64,000 bases of DNA from Ecdyonurus torrentis (Eukaryota; Arthropoda; Insecta; Ephemeroptera; Heptageniidae), in contig OX439129.1 of assembly GCA_949318235.1 (NCBI GenBank), positions 3,100,001 through 3,164,000 of the forward strand. The letters run 5' to 3'. Under the pieces are notes generated by a model. It ran no database searches and had not been told where the DNA came from. It worked only from the letters and a program-made list of their open reading frames with translations. A program made the position numbers and the translations under genes. Positions 22,313 to 35,205 of this stretch are shown piece after piece; position 1 is the stretch's first letter; every line of letters begins with the position of its first letter.

Positions 22313-25300
22313 CAGAAACTGAAAAACACAATTTTTTTGGAAAAATTATTTTTCTCAAATTTGTTTCTAGAGGTGAATTTAAAACTATAGAGCGTTTTGC
22401 ATCACTTTATTTCAAAACCGCAACTTTCTATCTCAATTGGAACTCGAGTTACAAACTTTTTTTTTCTTCATATGGGCTACAATGCTATAGACTTCGGTAA
22501 GAAAATACGAAAATTCTCAAAAACTGAGAAAGTTTTATTTTTTGCGACTAAAGTGTAATAAACTTTTCGTTAGACATTTCAAAGTGATACATTTCAGTTC
22601 AAACCGTAAGTCTGTAGCATTATTAGTTTCTGAGATATCATCAAAAATCGTTTTCAGAATCTGAAAAACACAATTTTTTTAAAACATTTTTTTTTCTCAA
22701 TTTTGTTTCTAGAGGTGAATTTAGTACTATAGAGCGTTTGGCATCACTTTATTTCAAAACCACAACTTTACATCTCAATTAGAACTCGAGTTACAATTTT
22801 TTTTTCTTTTAATGGGCTACAATGTTATAGACTTCGGTAAGAAAATTCGAAAATTCTCAAATACTAAGAAAGTTTTAGTTTTTGCGACTTAAGTGTTATA
22901 AACTTTTCATAAGACATTTTAAAGTGATACATTTCAGTTCAAACCGTAAGTCTGTAGCATTATTAGTTTTTGAGATATCATCAAAAATCGTTTTCAGAAA
23001 CTGAAAAACACAATATTTTTGGAAAAATTATTTTTCTCAAGTTTGTTTCTAGAGGTGAATTTAAAACTATAGAGCGTTTTGCATCACTTTATTTCAAAAC
23101 CGCAACTTTCTATCTCAATTGGAACTCGAGTTACAAACTTTTTTTTTTTCATATGGGCTACAATGCTATAGACTTAGGTAAGAAAATACGAAAATTCTCA
23201 AAAACTGAGAAAGATTTATTTTTTGCGACTAAAGTGTAATAAACTTTTCGTTAGACTTTTCATAGTGATACATTTCAGTTCAAACCGTAAGTCTGTAGCA
23301 TTATTAGTTTCTGAGATATCATCAAAAATCGTTTTCAGAATCTGAAAAACACAATTTTTTTCGAAATATTTTTTTTCTCAATTTTGTTTCTAGAGGTGAA
23401 TTTAGTACTATAGAGCGTTTTGCATCACTTTATTTCAAAACTACAGTTTTCCATCTCAATTAAAATTCGAGTTACAAACTTTTTTTTCTTCATATGGGCT
23501 ACATCGGTAAGAAAATTCGAAAATTCTCAAAAACTGAGAAAGTTTTAGTTTTTGCGACTTAAGTGTTATAAACTTTTCATAAGACATTTCAAAGTGATAC
23601 ATTTCAGTTCAAACCGTAAGTCTGTAGCATTCTTAGTTTCTGAGATATCATGAAAAATCGTTTTCAGAAACTGAAAAACACAATTTTTTTGGAAAAATTA
23701 TTTTTCTCAAATTTGTTTCTAGAGGTGAATTTAAAACTATAGAGCGTTTTGCATCACTTTATTTCAAAACCGCAACTTTTTATCTCAATTGGAACTCGAG
23801 TTACAAACTTTTTTTTTTCTTCATATGGGCTACAATGCTATAGACTTCGGTAAGAAAATACGAAAATTCTCAAAAACTGAGAAAGTTTTATTTTTTGCGA
23901 CTAAAGTGTAATAAACTTTTCGTTAGACATTTCAAAGTGATACATTTCAGTTCAAACCCTAATTCTGTAGCATTATTAGTTTCTGAGATATCATGAAAAA
24001 TCGTTTTCAGAAACTGAATAACAATTTTTTTCGAAAAATTTTTTTTCTCAATTTGGTTTCTAGAGGTGAATTTAGTACTATAGAGCGTTTTGCATCATTT
24101 TATTTCAAAACCACAACTTTACATCTCAGTTAGAACTCGAGTTACAAACTTTTTTTTTCTTCATATGGGCTACAATGCTATAGACTTCGGTAAGAAAATT
24201 CGAAAATTCTCAAATACTAAGAAAGTTTTAGTTTTTGCGACTTAAGTGTTATAAACTTTTCATAAGACATTTTAAAGTGATACATTTCAGTTCAAACCGT
24301 AAGTCTGTAGCATTATTAGTTTCTGAGATATCATCAAAAATCGTTTTCAGAATCTGAAAAACACAATTTTTTTCGAAAATTTTTTTTCTCAATTTTGTTT
24401 CTAGAGGTGAATTTAGTACTATAGAGCGTTTTGCATCACTTTATTTCAAATTCACAACTTTCCATCTCAATTAAAATTCGAGTTACAAACTTTTTTTTCT
24501 TCATATGGGCTACAATGCTATAGACATCGGTAAGAAAATTCGAAAATTCTCAAAAACTGAGAAAGTTTTATTTTTTGCGACTTAAGTGTAATAAACTTTT
24601 CATAAGACATTTCAAAGTGATACATTTTAGTTCAAACCGTAAGACTGTAGCGTTATTAGTTTCTGAGATATCATCAAAAATCGTTTTCAGAAACTGAAAA
24701 ACACAATTTTTTTTGAAAAATTATTTTTCTCAAATTTGTTTCTAGAGGTGAATTTAAAACTATAGAGCGTTTTGCATCACTTTATTTCAAAACCGCAACC
24801 TTCTATCTCAATTGGAACTCGAGTTACAAACTTTTTTTTTCTTCATATGGGCTACAATGCTATAGACTTCGGTAAGAAAATACGAAAATTCTCAAAAACT
24901 GAGAAAGTTTTATTTTTTGCGACTAAAGTGTAATAAACTTTTCGTTAGACATTTCAAAGTGATACATTTCAGTTCAAACCGTAAGTCTGTAGCATTATTA
25001 GTTTCTGAGATATCATCAAAAATCGTTTTCAGAATCTGAAAAACACAATTTTTTTAAAACATTTTTTTTTCTCAATTTTGTTTCTAGAGGTGAATTTAGT
25101 ACTATAGAGCGTTTGGCATCACTTTATTTCAAAACCACAACTTTACATCTCAATTAGAACTCGAGTTACAATTTTTTTTTCTTTTAATGGGCTACAATGT
25201 TATAGACTTCGGTAAGAAAATTCGAAAATTCTCAAATACTAAGAAAGTTTTAGTTTTTGCGACTTAAGTGTTATAAACTTTTCATAAGACATTTTAAAGT

Positions 25301-25708
25301 GATACATTTCAGTTCAAACCGTAAGTCTGTAGCATTATTAGTTTTTGAGATATCATCAAAAATCGTTTTCAGAAACTGAAAAACACAATTTTTTTGGAAA
25401 AATTATTTTTCTCAAGTTTGTTTCTAGAGGTGAATTTAAAACTATAGAGCGTTTTGAATCACTAATTCAAAACCGCAACTTTCTATCTCAATTGGAACTC
25501 GAGTTACAAACTTTTTTTTTTTCATATGGGCTACAATGCTATAGACTTCGGTAAGAAAATACGAAAATTCTCAAAAACTGAGAAAGATTTATTTTTTGCG
25601 ACTAAAGTGTAATAAACTTTTCGTTAGACTTTTCATAGTGATACATTTCAGTTCAAACCGTAAGTCTGTAGCATTATTAGTTTCTGAGATATCATCAAAA
25701 ATCGTTTT
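22313..25708 (+). repeat. 10-monomer higher-order repeat, copy 2 (3,396 bp)
   Basis: Tandem copy of 18,918-22,312. The copies diverge at one base: the A of CAGAAACTG at 22,318 against the T of CAGAATCTG at 25,714. After it, copy 1 runs into the start of copy 2, while copy 2 continues into the usual CGCAATAA successor. The exchange point thus lies in the shared stretch just before that base. Very high identity over 3.4 kb marks this as one of the youngest events in the window, or as an assembly effect that should be excluded. Confidence 0.92.
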
Positions 25709-27069
25709 CAGAATCTGAAAAACACAATTTTTTTCGCAATAATTTTTTTCTCAATTTTGTTTCTAGAGGTGAATTTAGTACTATAGAGCGTTTTGCATCA
25801 CTATATTTCAAAACCACAACTTTCCATCTCAATTAAAACTTGAGTTACACACTTTTTTTTATATGGGCTACAATGCTATAGATATTAGTAAGAAAATTCG
25901 AAAATTCTCAAAAACTGAGAAAGTTTTATTTTTTGCGACTAAAGTGTTATAAACTTTTCATAAGACATTTCAAAGTGATACATTTCAGTTCAAACCGTAA
26001 GACTGTAGCATTATTAGTTTCTGAGATATCATCAAAAATCGTTTTCAAAAACTGAAAAACACAATTTTTTTTGAAAAATTATTTTTCTCAAATTTGTTTC
26101 TAGAGGTGAATTTAAAACTATAGAGCGTTTTGCATCACTTTATTTTAAAACCGCAACTTTCTATCTCAATTGGAACTCGAGTTACAAACTTTTTTTTTCT
26201 TCATATGGGCTACAATGCTATAGACTTCGGTAAGAAAATACGAAAATTCTCAAAAACTGAGAAAGTTTTATTTTTTGCGACTAAAGTGTAATAAACTTTT
26301 CGTTAGACATTTCAAAGTGATACATTTCAGTTCAAACCGTAAGTCTGTAGCATTATTAGTTTCTGAGATATCATCAAAAATCGTTTTCAGAATCTGAAAA
26401 ACACAATTTTTTTCAAACATTTTTTTTTCTCAATTTTGTTTCTAGAGGTGAATTTAGTACTATAGAGCGTTTTGCATCACTTTATTTCAAAACCACAACT
26501 TTACATCTCAATTAGAACTCGAGTTACAAACTTTTTTTCTTCTTTTTATGGGCTACAATGTTATAGACTTCGGTAAGAAAATTCGAAAATTCTCAAATAC
26601 TAAGAAAGTTTTAGTTTTTGCGACTTAAGTGTTATAAACTTTTCATAAGACATTTTAAAGTGATACATTTCAGTTCAAACCGTAAGTCTGTAGCATTATT
26701 AGTTTTTGAGATATCATCAAAAATCGTTTTCAGAAACTGAAAAACACAATTTTTTTGGAAAAATTATTTTTCTCAAGTTTGTTTCTAGAGGTGAATTTAA
26801 AACTATAGAGCGTTTTGAATCACTATTTCAAAACCGCAACTTTCTATCTCAATTGGAACTCGAGTTACATACTTTTTTTTTTTCATATGGGCTACAATGC
26901 TATAGACTTCGGTAAGAAAATACGAAAATTCTCAAAAACTGAGAAAGATTTATTTTTTGCGACTAAAGTGTAATAAACTTTTCGTTAGACTTTTCATAGT
27001 GATACATTTCAGTTCAAACCGTAAGTCTCTAGCATTATTAGTTTCTGAGATATCATCAAAAATCGTTTT
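25709..27069 (+). repeat. 4-monomer unit (1,361 bp)
   Basis: CGCAATAA occurs at 25,735, 27,096 and 28,114, giving steps of 1,361 and 1,018 bp. AACTTGAGTT-type starts at 25,835, 27,196 and 28,214 give the same steps. This first unit has four monomers: CGCAATAA T-type, GATATTAGT A-type, a T-type with CAAACATTT, and a TAGTTTTTGAG A-type. TTATTTTAAAACCG is private to this unit and the next. Confidence 0.85.
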
Positions 27070-28087
27070 CAGAATCTGAAAAACACAATTTTTTTCGCAA
27101 TAATTTTTTTCTCAATTTTGTTTCTAGAGGTGAATTTAGTACTATAGAGCGTTTTGCATCACTATATTTCAAAACCACAACTTTCTATCTCAATTAAAAC
27201 TTGAGTTACACACTTTTTTTTATATGGGCTACAATGCTATAGATATTAGTAAGAAAATTCGAAAATTCTCAAAAACTGAGAAAGTTTTATTTTTTGCGAC
27301 TAAAGTGTTATAAACTTTTCATAAGACATTTCAAAGTGATACATTTCAGTTCAAACCGTAAGACTGTAGCATTATTAGTTTCTGAGATATCATCAAAAAT
27401 CGTTTTCAGAAACTGAAAAACACAATTTTTTTTGAAAAATTATTTTTCTCAAATTTGTTTCTAGAGGTGAATTTAAAACTATAGAGCGTTTTGCATCACT
27501 TTATTTTAAAACCGCAACTTTCTATCTCAATTGGAACTCGAGTTACAAACTTTTTTTTTCTTCATATGGGCTACAATGCTATAGACTTCGGTAAGAAAAT
27601 ACGAAAATTCTCAAAAACTGAGAAAGTTTTATTTTTTGCGACTAAAGTGTAATAAACTTTTCGTTAGATATTTCAAAGTGATACATTTCAGTTCAAACCG
27701 TAAGTCTGTAGCATTATTAGTTTTTGAGATATCATCAAAAATCGTTTTCAGAAACTGAAAAACACAATTTTTTTGGAAAAATTATTTTTCTCAAGTTTGT
27801 TTCTAGAGGTGAATTTAAAACTATAGAGCGTTTTGAATCACTATTTCAAAACCGCAACTTTCTATCTCAATTGGAACTCGAGTTACATACTTTTTTTTTT
27901 TCATATGGGCTACAATGCTATAGACTTCGGTAAGAAAATACGAAAATTCTCAAAAACTGAGAAAGATTTATTTTTTGCGACTAAAGTGTAATAAACTTTT
28001 CGTTAGACTTTTCATAGTGATACATTTCAGTTCAAACCGTAAGTCTCTAGCATTATTAGTTTCTGAGATATCATCAAAAATCGTTTT
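27070..28087 (+). repeat. 3-monomer unit, deletion derivative of the 4-mer (1,018 bp)
   Basis: Same order as 25,709-27,069, but the third and fourth monomers are fused near 27,660-27,725. The CGTTAGATATTTC start of one is followed directly by the TAGTTTTTGAG end of the other, a net loss of about one monomer. GTTACATAC, GTCTCTAGC and CTTTCTATCTCAATTAAAAC are shared with the flanking unit. Confidence 0.85.
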
Positions 28088-28430
28088 CAGAATCTGAAAA
28101 ACACAATTTTTTTCGCAATAATTTTTTTCTCAATTTTGTTTCTAGAGGTGAATTTAGTACTATAGAGCGTTTTGCATCACTATATTTCAAAACCACAACT
28201 TTCTATCTCAATTAAAACTTGAGTTACACACTTTTTTTTATATGGGCTACAATGCTATAGATATTAGTAAGAAAATTCGAAAATTCTCAAAAACTGAGAA
28301 AGTTTTATTTTTTGCGACTAAAGTGTTATAAACTTTTCATAAGACATTTCAAAGTGATACATTTCAGTTCAAACCGTAAGACTGTAGCATTATTAGTTTC
28401 TGAGATATCATCAAAAATCGTTTTCAGAAT
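28088..28430 (+). repeat. Partial third copy and end of domain A
   Basis: A CGCAATAA monomer and the start of a GATATTAGT monomer begin the cycle again. At CAGAATCTG just before 28,431 the sequence switches to a new variant set (CTGAAACACAC, TACTAGAGAGCG). None of the domain A markers CGCAATAA, GATATTAGT or AACTCGGGTT is seen beyond this point. Confidence 0.8.
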
Positions 28431-29796
28431 CTGAAACACACAATTTTTTTCGAAAAAAATTTTTTCTCAATTTTGTTTCTAGAGGTGAATTTAGTACTAG
28501 AGAGCGTTTTGCATCACTTAATTTCAAAACCACAACTTTCCATCTCAATTAAAACTCGAGTTACAAACTTTTTTTTCTTCATATGGGCTACAATGCTATA
28601 GACATCGGTAAGAAAATTCGAAAATTCTCAAAAACTGAGAAAGTTTTAGTTTTTGCGACTAAAGTGTTATAAACTTTTCATAAGACATTTTAAAGTGATA
28701 CATTTCAGTTCAAACCGTAAGCCTGTAGCATTATTAGTTTCTGAGATATTATCAAAAATCGTTTTCAGAATCTGAAACACACAATTTTTTTCGAAAAATT
28801 TTTTTTCTCAATTTTGTTTCTAGAGGTGAATTTAGTACTAGAGAGCGTTTTGCATCACTTAATTTCAAAACCACAACTTTCCATCTCAATTAAAACTCGA
28901 GTTACAAACTTTTTTTTCTTCATATGGGCTACAATGCTATAGACATCGGTAAGAAAATTCGAAAATTCTCAAAAACTGAGAAAGTTTTAGTTTTTGCGAC
29001 TAAAGTGTTATAAACTTTTCATAAGACATTTTAAAGTGATACATTTCAGTTCAAACCGTAATTCTGTAGCATTATTAGTTTCTGAAATATCATCAAAAAT
29101 CGTTTTCAGAATCTGAAAAACACAATTTTTTTCAAAAAATTTTTTTTCTCAATTTTGTTTCTAGAGGTGAATTTAAAACTATAGAGCGTTTTGCATCACT
29201 TTATTTCAAAACCGCAACTTTACATCTCAATTAGAACTCGAGTTACATACTTTTTTTTTCTTCATATGGGCTACAATGCTATAGACTTCGGTAAGAAAAT
29301 ACGAAAATTCTCAAAAACTGAGAAAGTTTTATTTTTTGCGACTAAAGTTTTATAAACTTTTCATAAGACATTTCAAAGAGATACATTTCAGTTCAAACCG
29401 TAAGCCTGTAGCATTATTAGTTTCTGAGATATCATCAAAAATCGTTTTCAGAAACTGAAAAACACAATTTTTTTGGAAAAATTATTTTTCTCAAATTTGT
29501 TTCTAGAGGTGAATTTAAAACTATAGAGCGTTTTGCATCACTTTATTTCAAAACCGCAACTTTCTATCTCAATTGGAACTCGAGTTACAAACTTTTTTTT
29601 CTTCATATGGGCTACAATGCTATAGACTTCGGTAAGAAAATTCGAAAATTCTCAAATACCAAAAAAAGTTTTAGTTTTTGCGACTAAAGTGTTATAAACT
29701 TTTCATACGACATTTCAAAGTGATACATTTCAGTTCAAACCGTAAGCCTGTAGCATTATTAGTTTCTGAGATATTATCAAAAATCGTTTTCAGAAT
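28431..29796 (+). repeat. Start of domain B with a single-monomer duplication
   Basis: CTGAAACACAC occurs at 28,431 and again at 28,772, exactly one monomer apart. Both are followed by TACTAGAGAGCG, CACTTAATTTC, GACATCGG and GTTTTAGTTTTTGCG. The second copy leads into a different neighbour, with CCGTAATTCTG and CTGAAATATC. The same marker next appears at 29,797. This is the first of the recurring CTGAAACACAC monomers that anchor domains B and C. Confidence 0.82.
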
Positions 29797-32700
29797 CTGA
29801 AACACACAATTTTTTTCGAAAAAAATTTTTTCTCAATTTTGTTTCTAGAGGTGAATTTAGTACTAGAGAGCGTTTTGCATCACTTAATTTCAAAACCACA
29901 ACTTTCCATCTCAATTAAAACTCGAGTTACAAACTTTTTTTTCTTCATATGGGCTACAATGCTATAGACATCGGTAAGAAAATTCGAAAATTCTCAAAAA
30001 CTGAGAAAGTTTTAGTTTTTGCGACTAAAGTGTTATAAACTTTTCATAAGACATTTTAAAGTAATACATTTCAGTTCAAACCGTAAGTCTGTAGCATTAT
30101 TAGTTTCTGAAATATCATCAAAAATCGTTTTCAGAATCTGAAAAACACAATTTTTTTCAAAAAATTTTTTTTCTCAATTTTGTTTCTAGAGGTGAATTTA
30201 AAACTATAGAGCGTTTTGCATCACTTTATTTCAAAACCGCAACTTTACATCTCAATTAGAACTCGAGTTACATACTTTTTTTTTCTTCATATGGGCTACA
30301 ATGCTATAACACTTCGGTAAGAAAATTCGAAAATTCTCAAATACTAAGAAAGTTTTAGTTTTTGCGACTAAAGTGTTAAAAACTTTTTATAAGACATTTC
30401 AAAGTGATACATTTCAGTTCAAACCGTAAGTCTGTAGCATTATTAGTTTCTGAGATATCATCAAAAATCGTTTTCAGAAACTGAAAAACACAATTTTTTT
30501 GGAAAAATTATTTTTCTCAAATTTGTTTCTAGAGGTGAATTTAAAACTATAGAGCGTTTTGCATCACTTTATTTCAAAACCACAATTTTCTATCTCAATT
30601 GGAACTCGAGTTACAAACTTTTTTTTCTTCATATGGTCTACAATGCTATAGACTTCGGTAAGAAAATACGAAAATTCTCAAAAACTGAGAAAGTTTTATT
30701 TTTTTGCGACTAAAGTGTAATAAACTTTTCGTTAGACATTTCAAAGTGATACATTTCAGTTCAAACCGTAAGTCTGTAGAATTATTAGTTTCTGAGATAT
30801 CATCAAAAATCGTTTTCAGAATCTGAAAAACAATTTTTTTCGAAAATTTTTTTTTCTCAATTTTGTTTCTAGAGGTAAATTTAGTACTATAAAGCGTTTT
30901 GCATCACTTTATTTCAAAACCGCAACTTTCTATCTCAATTGGAACTCGAGTTACAAACTTTTTTTTTCTTCATATGGGCTACAATGCTATAGACTTCGGT
31001 AAGAAAATACGAAAATTCTCAAAAACTGAGAAAGTTTTATTTTTTGCGACTTAAGTGTAATAAACTTTTCATAAGACATTTCAAAGTGATACATTTCAGT
31101 TCAAACCGTAAGTCTGTTGCATTATTAGTTTCTAAAATATCATCAAAAATCGTTTTCAGAATCTGAAAAACACAATTTTTTTCGAAAAATTTTTTTTCTC
31201 AATTTTGTTTCGAGAGGTTAATTTAGTACTATAGAGCGTTTTGCATCACTTTATTTCAAAACCACAACTTTACATCTCAATTGGAACTCGAGTTAAAAAT
31301 TTTTTTTTCTTCATATGGGCTACAATGCTATAGACTTCGGTAAGAAAATACGAAAATTCTCAAAAACTGAGAAAGTTTTATTTTTTGCGACTAAAGTTTT
31401 ATAAACTTTTCATAAGACATTTCAAAGAGATACATTTCAGTTCAAACCGTTAGCCTGTAGCATTATTAGTTTCTGAGATATCATCAAAAATCGTTTTCAG
31501 AAACTGAAAAACACAATTTTTTTGGAAAAATTATTTTTCTCAAATTTGTTTCTAGAGGTGAATTTAAAACTATAGAGCGTTTTGCATCACTTTATTTCAA
31601 AACCGCAACTTTCTATCTCAATTGGAACTCGAGTTACAAACTTTTTTTTTCTTCATATGGGCTACAATGCTATAGACTTCGGTAAGAAAATTCGAAAATT
31701 CTCAAATACCAAAAAAAGTTTTAGTTTTTGCGACTAAAGTGTTATAATTTTTTCATACGACATTTCAAAGTTATACATTTCAGTTCAAACCGTAAGTCTG
31801 TAGCATTACTAGTTTCTGAGATATCATCAAAAATCGTTTTCAGAAACTGAAAAACACAATTTTTTTGAAAAAATTATTTTTCTCAAATTTGTTTCTAGAG
31901 GTGAATTTAAAACTATAGAGCGTTTTGCATCACTTTATTTCAAAACCGCAACTTTCTATCTCAATTGGAACTCGAGTTACAAACTTTTTTTTCTTCATAT
32001 GGGCTACAATGCTATAGACTTCGGTAAGAAAATACGAAAATTCTCAAAAACTGAGAAAGTTTTATTTTTTGCGACTAAAGTGTAATAAACTTTTTGTTAG
32101 ACATTTCAAAGTGATACATTTCAGTTCAAACCGAAAGTCTGTAGCTTTATTAGTTTCTGAGATATCATGACAAATCGTTTTCAGAAACTGAAAAACACAA
32201 TTTTTTTGGAAAAATTATTTTTCTCAAATTTGTTTCTAGAGGTGAATTTAAAACTATAGAGCGTTTTGCATCACTTTATTTCAAAACCGCAACTTTACAT
32301 CTCAATTAGAACTCGAGTTACAAACTTTTTTTTTCTTCATATGGGCTACAATGCTATAGACTTCGGTAAGAAAATTCGAAAATTCTCAAAAACTGAGAAA
32401 GTTTTAGTTTTTGCGACTAAAGTTTTATAAACTTTTCATAAGACATTTCAAAGTGATACATTTCAGTTGAAACCGTAAGTCTGTAGCATTATTAGTTTCT
32501 GAGATATCATCAAAAATCGTTTTCAGAAACTGAAAAACACAATTTTTTTGGAAAAATTATTATTCTCAAATTTGTTTCTAGAGGTGCATTTAAAACTATA
32601 GAGCGTTTTGCATCACTTTATTTCAAAACCGCAACTTTCTATCTCAATTGGATCTCGAGTTACAAACTTTTTTTTCTTCATATGGGCTACCATGCTATAG

Positions 32701-32876
32701 ACTTCGGTAAGAAAATACGAAAGTTCTCAAAAACTGAGAAAGTTTTATTTTTTGCGACTAAAGTGTCATAAACTTTTTGTTAGACATTTCAAAGTGATAC
32801 ATTTCAGTTCAAACCGTAAGTCTGTAGCATTATTAGTTTCTGAAATATCATCAAAAATCGTTTTCAGAATCTGAAA
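29797..32876 (+). repeat. 9-monomer segment, copy 1 (partner at 37,314)
   Basis: It matches 37,314-40,389 at a constant offset of 7,517 bp. Shared rare states include GCTATAACACTTCGG, GTTAAAAACTTTTTATAAG, CACAATTTTCTATC, ATGGTCTAC, CTGTTGCATT with CTAAAATATC, CCGTTAGCCTG, AAATACCAAAAAAAG, GTTATAATTTTTTC (31,741 and 39,258) and CCGAAAGTCTG (32,131 and 39,648). The copies part near 32,876, where this one reads CTGAAAAACACAA and the other CTGAAAATAACAA. The right end overlaps the next repeat cluster. Confidence 0.82.
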
Positions 32877-33497
32877 AACACAATTTTTTTCAAAAAATTT
32901 TTTTTCTCAATTTTGTTTCTAGAGGTGAATTTAGTACTATAGAGCGTTTTGCATCACTTTATTTCAAAACCACAACTTTACATCTCAATTAGAACTTGAG
33001 TTACAAACTTTTTTTTCTTCATATGGGCTACAATGCTATAGACTTCGGTAAGAAAATTCGAAAATTCTCAAATACTAAGAAAGTTTTAGTTTTTGCGACT
33101 TAAGTGTTATAAACTTTTCATAAGACATTTTAAAGTGATACATTTCAGTTCAAACCGTAAGTTTGTAGCATTATTAGTTTCTGAGATATCATCAAAAATC
33201 GTTTTCAGAAACTGAAAAACACAATTTTTTTGAAAAAATTATTTTTCTCAAATTTGTTTCTAGAGGTGAATTTAAAACTATAGAGCGTTTTGCATCACTT
33301 TATTTCAAAACCGCAACTTTCTATCTCAATTGGAACTCGAGTTACGAACTTTTTTTTTCTTCATATGGTCTACAATGCTATAGTTTTCGGTAAGAAAATA
33401 CGAAAATTCTCAAAAACTGAGAAAGTTTTATTTTTTTGCGACTAAAGTGTAATAAACTTTTCGTTAAACATTTCAAAGTGATACATTTCAGTTCAAA
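32131..33497 (+). repeat. 4-monomer unit of a three-copy cluster
   Basis: CCGAAAGTCTGTAGC occurs at 32,131, 33,498 and 35,206. Within each copy, GGATCTCGAG (32,650; 34,018; 35,725), ATTATTATTCTC, GGTGCATTT and GGCTACCATGC follow in order. The steps are 1,367 bp (four monomers) and 1,708 bp (five monomers). Confidence 0.85.
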
Positions 33498-35205
33498 CCG
33501 AAAGTCTGTAGCTTTATTAGTTTCTGAGATATCATGACAAATCGTTTTCAGAAACTGAAAAACACAAGTTTTTTGGAAAAATTATTTTTTCTCAATTTTG
33601 TTTCTAGAGGTGAATTTAAAACTATAAAGCGTTTTGCATCACTTTATTTCAAAACCGCAACTTTCTATCTCAATTGGAACTCGAGTTACAAACTTTTTTT
33701 TTCTTCATATGGGCTACAATGCTATAGACTTCGGTAAGAAAATTCGAAAATTCTCAAAAACTGAGAAAGTTTTAGTTTTTGCGACTAAAGTTTTATAAAC
33801 TTTTCATAAGACATTTCAAAGTGATACATTTCAGTTGAAACCGTAAGTCTGTAGCATTATTAGTTTCTGAGATATCATCAAAAATCGTTTTCAGAAACTG
33901 AAAAACACAATTTTTTTGGAAAAATTATTATTCTCAAATTTGTTTCTAGAGGTGCATTTAAAACTATAGAGCGTTTTGCATCACTTTATTTCAAAACCGC
34001 AACTTTCTATCTCAATTGGATCTCGAGTTACAAACTTTTTTTTCTTCATATGGGCTACCATGCTATAGACTTCGGTAAGAAAATACGAAAGTTCTCAAAA
34101 ACTGAGAAAGTTTTATTTTTTGCGACTAAAGTGTCATAAACTTTTTGTTAGACATTTCAAAGTGATACATTTCAGTTCAAACCGTAAGTCTGTAGCATTA
34201 TTAGTTTCTGAAATATCATCAAAAATCGTTTTCAGAATCTGAAAAACACAATTTTTTTCAAAAAATTTTTTTTCTCAATTTTGTTTCTAGAGGTGAATTT
34301 AGTACTATAGAGCGTTTTGCATCACTTTATTTCAAAACCACAACTTTACATCTCAATTAGAACTTGAGTTACAAACTTTTTTTTCTTCATATGGGCTACA
34401 ATGCTATAGACTTCGGTAAGAAAATTCGAAAATTCTCAAATACTAAGAAAGTTTTAGTTTTTGCGACTTAAGTGTTATAAACTTTTCATAAGACATTTTA
34501 AAGTGATACATTTCAGTTCAAACCGTAAGTTTGTAGCATTATTAGTTTCTGAGATATCATCAAAAATCGTTTTCAGAAACTGAAAAACACAATTTTTTTG
34601 AAAAAATTATTTTTCTCAAATTTGTTTCTAGAGGTGAATTTAAAACTATAGAGCGTTTTGCATCACTTTATTTCAAAACCGCAACTTTCTATCTCAATTG
34701 GAACTCGAGTTACGAACTTTTTTTTTCTTCATATGGTCTACAATGCTATAGACTTCGGTAAGAAAATACGAAAATTCTCAAAAACTGAGAAAGTTTTATT
34801 TTTTTGCGACTAAAGTGTAATAAACTTTTCGTTAAACATTTCAAAGTGATACATTTCAGTTCAAACCGTAAGTCTGTAGAATTATTAGTTTCTGAGATAT
34901 CATCAAAAATCGTTTTCAGAATCTGAAAAACAATTTTTTTCGAAAATTTTTTTTTCTCAATTTTGTTTCTAGAGGTAAATTTAGTACTATAGAGCGTTTT
35001 GCATCACTTTATTTCAAAACCGCAACTTTCTATCTCAATTGGAACTCGAGTTACAAACTTTTTTTTCTTCATATGGGCTACAATGCTATAGACTTCGGTA
35101 AGAAAATACGAAAATTCTCAAAAACTGAGAAAGTTTTATTTTTTTGCGACTTAAGTGTAATAAACTTTTTGTTAGACATTTCAAAGTGATACATTTCAGT
35201 TCAAA
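33498..35205 (+). repeat. 5-monomer unit of the same cluster
   Basis: Same order as 32,131-33,497 with one further monomer before the next CCGAAAGTCTG. The extra monomer, about 34,860-35,200, carries GTCTGTAGAATT, CTGAAAAACAATTTT and GAGGTAAATTT. These states occur elsewhere near 30,775 and 38,290. The shorter copy lost a monomer, or this one gained it. Confidence 0.82.
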
